Shown: piece after piece, positions 7,289 to 10,835 of the stretch
Numbering within the stretch: the stretch's first letter is position 1
Layout: every line of letters begins with the position of its first letter
From: an uncultured Clostridia bacterium
GTDB lineage: Bacteria > Bacillota > Clostridia > Christensenellales > CAG-138
Assembly (NCBI GenBank): GCA_946183765.1
Contig: CAMHDC010000022.1
Coordinates: 1-10,835, forward strand
Direction: 5' to 3'
Length of the DNA: 10,835 nt
Program-made: the position numbers and the translations under genes
Notes under the pieces: generated by a model
The model's input: the letters and a program-made list of their open reading frames with translations, nothing else
Database searches by the model: none
Told to the model about the DNA's origin: nothing

Positions 7289-8253
7289 GGCTCGATGACG
7301 ATCTTGAAGGCCCGGCCGTCCCGCAAAAAGTCGAAGGCCTCCTGCCCTTTCTCCAGGGGGAAGGTGTGGGTGATGAGGCGGCGATAGTGGTCGGGATTGT
7401 TCCGCACGGCCTCGTAAGCCATCCTGAAATGGTCCAGGCGGAAGCCGCTGCTGCCCATGACGGACACCTTCCGATAGTGGAGGTCGTGGGCGTCCACGTT
7501 CAGAACGGTGCCGGCGGGGAGCCCGGCGAACACGTGGACCCGGCCCCCGTTGTGGACGGAATGGATGGCCTGCTCCACCAGCTCCTTCTTGTTCACCGCC
7601 ACGAAGATGCGGGTGAATTCCTTCAGATTATAGGTTTCCAGGGGCGCCGCCGGGATGCCCCAGCCGTTGAGGCAGTCCTGCCGCAGCTCGTTGAGCTCCG
7701 CCACCTGCACGTCGATGCCCCGATCCTTCAGGGTGAAGGCGATGAGGGCGCCCATGGGGCCGCCGCCGATGACCAGGGCCCTGTCCCTTTCAGTGACCTC
7801 CATCTGCTCCACCCCGTCCAGCACGCAGGCCAGGGGCTCCACCAGGGCGAAGGCCTTGTCCCGCCCGGGGATGGGGAACACGCCTCGCTGGACGAACGAC
7901 AAGGGGACGCTCACCTTCTCACAGAAGGCGCCGTCCCCCACATACTCTTTGTTCTTGCAGCTTTCTCCGTTGCCCTGACGGCATTCGTCGCAGACGCCGC
8001 ACTCCCCGTAGGGCGCCACGACCACGTAGTCGCCGGGGGCGTAGCCGCAGCCGGCCGGCGCCTTGTCCACCACGCCGTAGAACTCGTGGCCCAGGATCGT
8101 GGGGGGCTTGAAGTAGGGGTGTCCGTGGAGTAACGTCTTCAGATCGGTCCCGCAGATGGCACAGCCCAGGACGCGCACCAGAAACTCTCCCTGCGGTTCC
8201 GGCACGTCGCGGACTTCCAGCTGCTTTTCGGCGACATACACCAACGCTTTCAT
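7285..8253 (-). CDS. zinc-dependent alcohol/polyol dehydrogenase (MDR superfamily)
   Basis: This 322-residue NAD(P)-dependent oxidoreductase is of the threonine dehydrogenase/sorbitol dehydrogenase type. The catalytic zinc residues are present: Cys34 (CGTD), His56-Glu57 (GHE) and Glu139 (EPLAC). The four structural-zinc cysteines are Cys85, Cys88, Cys91 and Cys99. The Rossmann motif GGGPMG lies at 163-168, and Glu186 at the end of the second strand suggests NAD rather than NADP. The start at 8253 (MKALVYV) has AAGGAG 9 nt upstream; the open frame continues far upstream to 8613, but only through the regulator gene in another frame. It is slightly short for the family (often 340-350 residues), with the difference spread through the C-terminal half. 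It probably oxidises a hydroxyl of the imported polyol or sugar acid, or reduces the matching ketone. The gap to the regulator gene is 5 nt. Confidence 0.92.
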   Translation of the reverse strand: MKALVYVAEKQLEVRDVPEPQGEFLVRVLGCAICGTDLKTLLHGHPYFKPPTILGHEFYGVVDKAPAGCGYAPGDYVVVAPYGECGVCDECRQGNGESCKNKEYVGDGAFCEKVSVPLSFVQRGVFPIPGRDKAFALVEPLACVLDGVEQMEVTERDRALVIGGGPMGALIAFTLKDRGIDVQVAELNELRQDCLNGWGIPAAPLETYNLKEFTRIFVAVNKKELVEQAIHSVHNGGRVHVFAGLPAGTVLNVDAHDLHYRKVSVMGSSGFRLDHFRMAYEAVRNNPDHYRRLITHTFPLEKGQEAFDFLRDGRAFKIVIEP

Positions 8254-8258
8254 CTGCT

Positions 8259-9218
8259 TCAACTCCTTATCGTAGTATAGATGGCTTCTGCGGTGACGCT
8301 GTCCGTCACCAGCATGTTGTAGTATCCGGCACGTGCGGCGGCGATGAGGGCGGGGACCTTGTCCCGCCCGCCGGCGAGACAGATCACCTTGCGGACCCGG
8401 CGAAGATCGGCGGCGTCGAAGGCCACCCGCTCGTAGCCGGAGATCTCGGGCACCAGGGTACCGTCCGCCCGGAAGAAATGGGTCAGCACGTCGCCCACGG
8501 CCTGGGCCAGGAGCGACCGCTCGGCAAGCTGGGCGTCCACCTCGGTGATGAAGAAATGATCGGCGCCCGGGGCTGTCCCTACGCCCACGATGGCGGCGTC
8601 CAGATCGTCCCAATAGCGGTGCAGCTGCTGGAGCCGCTTCCTTTCCAGCGCCGAGAGAGCCGCGTCGCTCTCCCGAAAGGCGGGCACGTTAATAAAATAG
8701 GTATGGGCCCGGAACCGTTCGCCCATGCGGTCCAGGATGGTGTTCACCTGCAAGGCGGGATTGTCCGTGCCGGAAACGCCGATGAGGGGCACGAACAGCT
8801 TCTCGGACTCCGCCACCCGGTGAGAGAGGACGCAGCTCATGCGGTACACGGTCCGGCCCCAACCCACACCCACCGTCCGGCAGGATTTGAGTTCTTTAGG
8901 AAGGAAGCCAGCGGCGGCGGTGGCGATGGCCTCGATCACGTCCTCCTCGGCGGCGGTCTCGTTGAGAGGCGCGATGGCCACGTCCTTCAGCTTCAGTTCC
9001 CGGACGAGATCGTCCCGCAGCTCGTTGAGGCTGATCCTGCCCGGCATGCGCACGGTGATCTCCACGATGCCACGGGCGCGCGCCTGATCCAGCAGCCGGG
9101 AGATCTGGGACCGGGAGATGCTCTCCGCCGCCGCGATCTGCGCCTGGGTCAGGCCGTCCATATAGTACATCTTGGCGATACGATACATCTGCATCATATC
9201 CGTGCGATTTCGAGGCAT
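8259..9218 (-). CDS. SorC-family sugar-binding transcriptional regulator
   Basis: This 319-residue DNA-binding regulator should sense a phosphorylated sugar or related intermediate of the pathway. The N-terminal helix-turn-helix lies at about 23-52 (LTQAQIAAAESISRSQISRL). The C-terminal SorC/DeoR sugar-binding domain (about 62-318) has its usual signatures: VGVGWGRTV (117-125), VPLIG (143-147), VGVGT (211-215), GDV (242-244), AGGRDK (282-287) and LVTDSVTA (303-310). The start at 9218 has AGGAG 7 nt upstream. It is the second gene of the operon, 18 nt after the aldolase, so it controls its own synthesis if it acts on the operon promoter. Relatives with known effectors include CggR (fructose-1,6-bisphosphate), DeoR (deoxyribose-5-phosphate), LsrR (phospho-AI-2) and SorC (sorbose). 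The effector here is unknown. Candidate operators are the CGGGAA repeats at 10005-10030. Confidence 0.93.
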   Translation of the reverse strand: MPRNRTDMMQMYRIAKMYYMDGLTQAQIAAAESISRSQISRLLDQARARGIVEITVRMPGRISLNELRDDLVRELKLKDVAIAPLNETAAEEDVIEAIATAAAGFLPKELKSCRTVGVGWGRTVYRMSCVLSHRVAESEKLFVPLIGVSGTDNPALQVNTILDRMGERFRAHTYFINVPAFRESDAALSALERKRLQQLHRYWDDLDAAIVGVGTAPGADHFFITEVDAQLAERSLLAQAVGDVLTHFFRADGTLVPEISGYERVAFDAADLRRVRKVICLAGGRDKVPALIAAARAGYYNMLVTDSVTAEAIYTTIRS

Positions 9219-9236
9219 GAAACAGCTCCTGTAATG

Positions 9237-9962
9237 TTATTTATGAAGGATTTGGTACAGTTTTTCGATCCGCTCCGCGGCGTCCTCGCTTTGGAACAGG
9301 TTCCGGCCGAAGCAGAAGCCCTTGACGCCGCATCTGACAGCGTCCGCCGCCGTGTCCAAAATGTCCGCGCCCTTGGGACCGCCGGCGAGGACGATGGGCA
9401 CCGGGCAGCTTTTGACCACGGTCTCGAAGTTTTCGGTATAGAAGGCCTTCACCACGTCCGCCCCCAGCTCCGCGGCCACCCGGGCGCCGTTGGCCTGGAT
9501 GTCGAAGGTCTGGGTCTTGGTGAAGTCGTCGGCCAGGATCTCCACCACCACGGGGATCTGGAGCCGGTGGAAGCCGTCGATGGCGTCCGCCGCGTCCTGG
9601 ATGCTCCGATAGTCGGCCCCGCCCAGGACCATCATCATCACCACCGCGTCCGCGCCCATGGCAAGGGCGGTCTCGGGGCTGACGAAGTTCTTGTTCACGT
9701 TGGTGAATTCCGTGGAAAGGAAGGTGCCGCCGAAGGAGGTCCGAAGGATGATCTTCTTGTGGAGCAGCTCCTTCTCAGCCAGCCGGGCCACGCCGGGGTT
9801 GATCAGGAAGGCGTCCAGTTGGGAGTCCTTCCGGGCCCGGATCACGGACACGGGGTCCTCCAGCCCGTCCACCAGGCCGCACTGGGGCAGGTCCATGGCC
9901 ATGGCGAACAGCTTTCCTTCGTTGGAGAACAGGCGGGCAACGTTGCGCTCTAATCCGTTCAT
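9237..9962 (-). CDS. class I aldolase of the LsrF/FbaB/DhnA family
   Basis: This 241-residue TIM-barrel enzyme belongs to the Schiff-base aldolase family that includes archaeal-type fructose-bisphosphate aldolase and LsrF. Lys172 in VVKAFY matches the Schiff-base lysine (IIKTYY in LsrF, recalled from memory). CPVPIVLAGGPK (186-197) and FGRNLFQS (218-225) are the two phosphate-binding segments and closely resemble LsrF. The first-strand signature is AMDLPQ (22-27) where relatives have DHG, so Asp24 is kept but the His-Gly is lost. At 241 residues it is shorter than LsrF (about 290). The start at 9962 is chosen because the frame further upstream overlaps the promoter; the ribosome binding site is weak (GTGGGG, 7 nt upstream) and the predicted leader is only about 22 nt. 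As the first gene of the operon it likely performs the final cleavage of a phosphorylated intermediate into central metabolites. Substrate is inferred only as phosphorylated. Confidence 0.88.
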   Translation of the reverse strand: MNGLERNVARLFSNEGKLFAMAMDLPQCGLVDGLEDPVSVIRARKDSQLDAFLINPGVARLAEKELLHKKIILRTSFGGTFLSTEFTNVNKNFVSPETALAMGADAVVMMMVLGGADYRSIQDAADAIDGFHRLQIPVVVEILADDFTKTQTFDIQANGARVAAELGADVVKAFYTENFETVVKSCPVPIVLAGGPKGADILDTAADAVRCGVKGFCFGRNLFQSEDAAERIEKLYQILHK

Positions 9963-9990
9963 AATTATACCCCACTTTCCAGTTTTTTTC

Positions 9991-10019
9991 ATTGTATCGC
10001 ATACCGGGAACAATTACAA
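9991..10019 (-). promoter_or_regulatory. sigma-A-type promoter of the catabolic operon
   Basis: Read on the minus strand, TTGTAA (10019-10014; 4 of 6 to TTGACA) is followed by a 17-bp spacer and TACAAT (9996-9991; 5 of 6 to TATAAT). Transcription would begin near 9984, leaving a leader of about 22 nt before the aldolase ATG at 9962. One CGGGAA operator-like repeat lies within the spacer and the other just upstream of the -35 box, so binding there would block RNA polymerase. Confidence 0.65.
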
Positions 10020-10030
10020 TCCACCGGGAA
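10005..10030. promoter_or_regulatory. candidate SorC-family operator: CGGGAA direct repeats 20 bp apart
   Basis: ACCGGGAA occurs at 10003-10010 and again at 10023-10030, exactly 20 bp or about two helical turns apart, covering the spacer and the upstream edge of the -35 box of the operon promoter. The operator of CggR, a SorC-family repressor, is built of CGGGAC direct repeats with the same 20-bp period (CGGGAC-N6-TGTC-N4, twice). The TGTC part is not conserved here (CAAT and GCAC at those places). Assignment to the SorC protein encoded in the operon is inference. Confidence 0.5.
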
Positions 10031-10053
10031 ATATTTGCACATCTGTCCATCAC

Positions 10054-10079
10054 TTTTTTGCATAATATCCTGCAAAAAA
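10054..10079. repeat. 9-bp inverted repeat in the divergent spacer
   Basis: TTTTTTGCA (10054-10062) and TGCAAAAAA (10071-10079) are perfect inverted arms around an 8-bp centre. A further TTTGCA stands at 10034-10039. It lies between the two divergent promoters. It is too AT-rich, and lacks a GC stem, to be a convincing terminator, so a protein-binding site or bent DNA is more likely. Confidence 0.5.
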
Positions 10080-10155
10080 AAGGAAAAAGCTTGATGTACC
10101 GGAGCTTTTCGGCCGCCGACCCTTCTGGGCATTTGTGAATTATGGAGAAAAAAAC

Positions 10156-10184
10156 TGGACAGAAAAGAGGGTCTTCGCTATAAT
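10156..10184 (+). promoter_or_regulatory. strong sigma-A-type promoter of the lipoprotein gene
   Basis: TGGACA (10156-10161; 5 of 6 to consensus), a 17-bp spacer and a perfect TATAAT (10179-10184) are seen. Transcription should begin near 10190-10192, giving a leader of about 80 nt before the ATG at 10271. The near-consensus match suggests high basal activity unless repressed. Confidence 0.8.
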
Positions 10185-10214
10185 ATATTGCGTATACAGG
10201 CGGCTTGCGTTTTA

Positions 10215-10253
10215 GGTGCGCACCGCGGCGTATGACACATCATTTTGAAATGA
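10215..10253 (+). promoter_or_regulatory. two palindromes in the leader of the lipoprotein gene
   Basis: GGTGCGCACC (10215-10224) is a perfect 10-bp palindrome, and TCATTTTGAAATGA (10240-10253) has 6-bp inverted arms around TG. The second ends 4 bp before the AGGAGGG ribosome binding site at 10258-10264. A TTGCGT direct repeat (10188-10193 and 10205-10210, 17 bp apart) flanks the predicted transcription start. These may be operators for an unidentified regulator; none has other support. Confidence 0.35.
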
Positions 10254-10270
10254 AAACAGGAGGGAACAAC

Positions 10271-10835
10271 ATGAAAAAGACCTGGTTCGCATTGCTGCTG
10301 GCGGTCGTGATGCTGGCGTCCATGTTCGTCGGCTGCACCCAGAAGCCCGCGGAAAAGCCCGCTGAGGCGCCCGTCGTGACGGAAGAGCCCAAGCCCACCG
10401 AAGCCCCCAAAGAGGAGCCCAAGCCCACCGAGGCGCCCGCTCCCGAGCCCACCGCTGAGCCCGAGCCCGAGCCCACCGAGGCGCCCGCGCCCGAAGGCAT
10501 CCACAAGCTGGTCGTGCTGAACACCCTGGTGAAGGACATCGAGACGGTCAAGAGCGAGGATTCCCGCTTCAACGCCTACTGGCTGCCCTCTTACAAGCTC
10601 GGCGAGATCTTCGAGAAGAACTTCTGGTTCGTGCCCGAAGCCAACGACATCGTGGCCGTCACCGCCTACAGCGACGGCTACACCGACGACGGCACCGATT
10701 CCTATGAGACCCTCTGCGCCAAGGGCGTGTCCTTCGGCTTCACCGACAGCAAGGGCGGCACCTACGACGTGTTCACCGGTCCCACCCAGAAGATGAACGC
10801 CATGGTCCAGTACATGGGCTACATCCTCACCGGCC
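10271..10835 (+). CDS. lipoprotein with Pro/Glu/Thr linker, unrecognised domain (partial, runs off the window)
   Basis: The first 188 codons of a gene continue past the end of the window without a stop. A strong AGGAGGG lies 6 nt before the ATG. Residues 1-21 are a typical lipoprotein signal (MKK, hydrophobic core) with Cys22 as the lipidation site; the lipobox MFVGC has Phe at -3 where Leu is usual. Residues 24-76 are a low-complexity linker with PTEAP three times and many Glu-Pro units, much like the linker of the operon's binding protein. From about 77 a folded domain begins (IHKLVVLNTLVKDIE...), containing VTAYSDGYTDDGTDSYETLC at 130-149. I do not recognise this domain. It lacks obvious solute-binding-protein motifs in the visible part. 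Being divergent from the sugar operon and sharing its control region, it may be co-regulated, but it could equally begin an unrelated unit. Function unknown. Confidence 0.85.
   Translation, partial: MKKTWFALLLAVVMLASMFVGCTQKPAEKPAEAPVVTEEPKPTEAPKEEPKPTEAPAPEPTAEPEPEPTEAPAPEGIHKLVVLNTLVKDIETVKSEDSRFNAYWLPSYKLGEIFEKNFWFVPEANDIVAVTAYSDGYTDDGTDSYETLCAKGVSFGFTDSKGGTYDVFTGPTQKMNAMVQYMGYILTG

Larger units (their letters stand above)
9978..10159. repeat. inverted pair of a 13-mer, GAAAAAAACTGGA
   Basis: GAAAAAAACTGGA is found on the minus strand at 9990-9978, just after the operon -10 box, and on the plus strand at 10147-10159, overlapping the -35 box of the lipoprotein promoter. The match continues imperfectly (AG after two further bases). 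The midpoint of the pair, about 10068, is within 2 bp of the centre of the inverted repeat at 10054-10079. The seven-A run makes a chance match easier, so significance is moderate. Confidence 0.4.
9963..10270. other. divergent intergenic control region
   Basis: This 308-bp spacer separates the minus-strand operon from the plus-strand lipoprotein gene and is clearly more AT-rich than its neighbours. It holds two outward-facing promoters, a candidate SorC operator and several inverted or direct repeats, described separately. I see no ORF, tRNA or terminator with a U-tract in it. Confidence 0.85.

Noticed and set aside
8478..9953. Long plus-strand open frame (491 codons) opposite the regulator and aldolase genes
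   Set aside because: It spans two well-supported minus-strand genes and their junction, with His- and Gly-rich composition typical of antisense frames in GC-rich DNA.
9964..9992. Second minus-strand promoter-like pair: ATGAAA, 17 bp, perfect TATAAT ending one base before the aldolase ATG
   Set aside because: Transcription would start about three codons or fewer around or after the ATG, leaving no usable start codon or leader; the upstream TTGTAA/TACAAT pair fits better.
10054..10079. Intrinsic terminator between the divergent genes
   Set aside because: The stem is almost all A/T with a single GCA/TGC, and no gene ends into this region from either side, so a terminator makes no sense here.
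10184..10199. Catabolite-responsive (cre) element near the lipoprotein transcription start
   Set aside because: Only the right half (GCGTATACA) fits the consensus; the left half has three mismatches.
10178..10572. Minus-strand frames rich in Gly/Ser/Leu opposite the lipoprotein start
   Set aside because: They are the complement of the Pro/Glu/Thr linker repeats; the plus frame has promoter, ribosome binding site and lipoprotein signal.
1..10835. CRISPR array, tRNA, insertion sequence, toxin-antitoxin or defence system
   Set aside because: No repeat-spacer pattern, tRNA fold, transposase or known defence domain is visible on either strand.

Overview
The window looks like a GC-rich member of the Firmicutes, class Clostridia, possibly gut-associated. 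The grounds are dense GC-rich coding with an AT-rich intergenic spacer, AGGAGG-type ribosome binding sites, lipoproteins with a short N-terminal anchor followed by a Pro/Glu/Thr/Ala linker, and a CUT1 sugar importer without its own ATPase. The taxonomic guess is inference; there is no rRNA or other marker gene here.

Positions 22 to 9962 are one tight minus-strand operon of ten genes. In transcription order they are: an LsrF/FbaB-like class I aldolase, a SorC-family sugar-responsive regulator, a zinc alcohol/polyol dehydrogenase, a kinase-like protein of the NAD kinase/diacylglycerol kinase superfamily, two CUT1 ABC permeases, the solute-binding lipoprotein, a TIM-barrel sugar isomerase/epimerase, an ADP-ribosylglycohydrolase-fold protein and an MFS transporter. 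Junctions are overlaps or gaps of at most 22 nt, with one exception. That exception is an 88-nt gap at 3028-3115 between the binding protein and the isomerase, which can fold into two hairpins enclosed by a stem that pairs with the isomerase Shine-Dalgarno.

Positions 9963-10270 are an AT-rich divergent control region. A minus-strand promoter (9991-10019) drives the operon and a strong plus-strand promoter (10156-10184) drives an unrecognised lipoprotein gene that starts at 10271 and runs off the window. The region also holds CGGGAA direct repeats exactly 20 bp apart, a 9-bp inverted repeat, an inverted 13-mer pair and two leader palindromes. The 20-bp spacing matches that of the operator of CggR, a SorC-family member, so the repeats are a candidate operator for the SorC protein encoded in the operon.

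Together the genes read as an import-and-degrade pathway for a carbohydrate-like compound: uptake by ABC and MFS systems, bond hydrolysis, isomerisation, oxidation, phosphorylation and aldol cleavage, with self-regulation by a SorC sensor. The set is unusual. The only kinase candidate has an NAD-kinase/DAG-kinase fold, and the only hydrolase has an ADP-ribosylglycohydrolase fold. I do not recognise it as a described pathway and the substrate cannot be read from the sequence.
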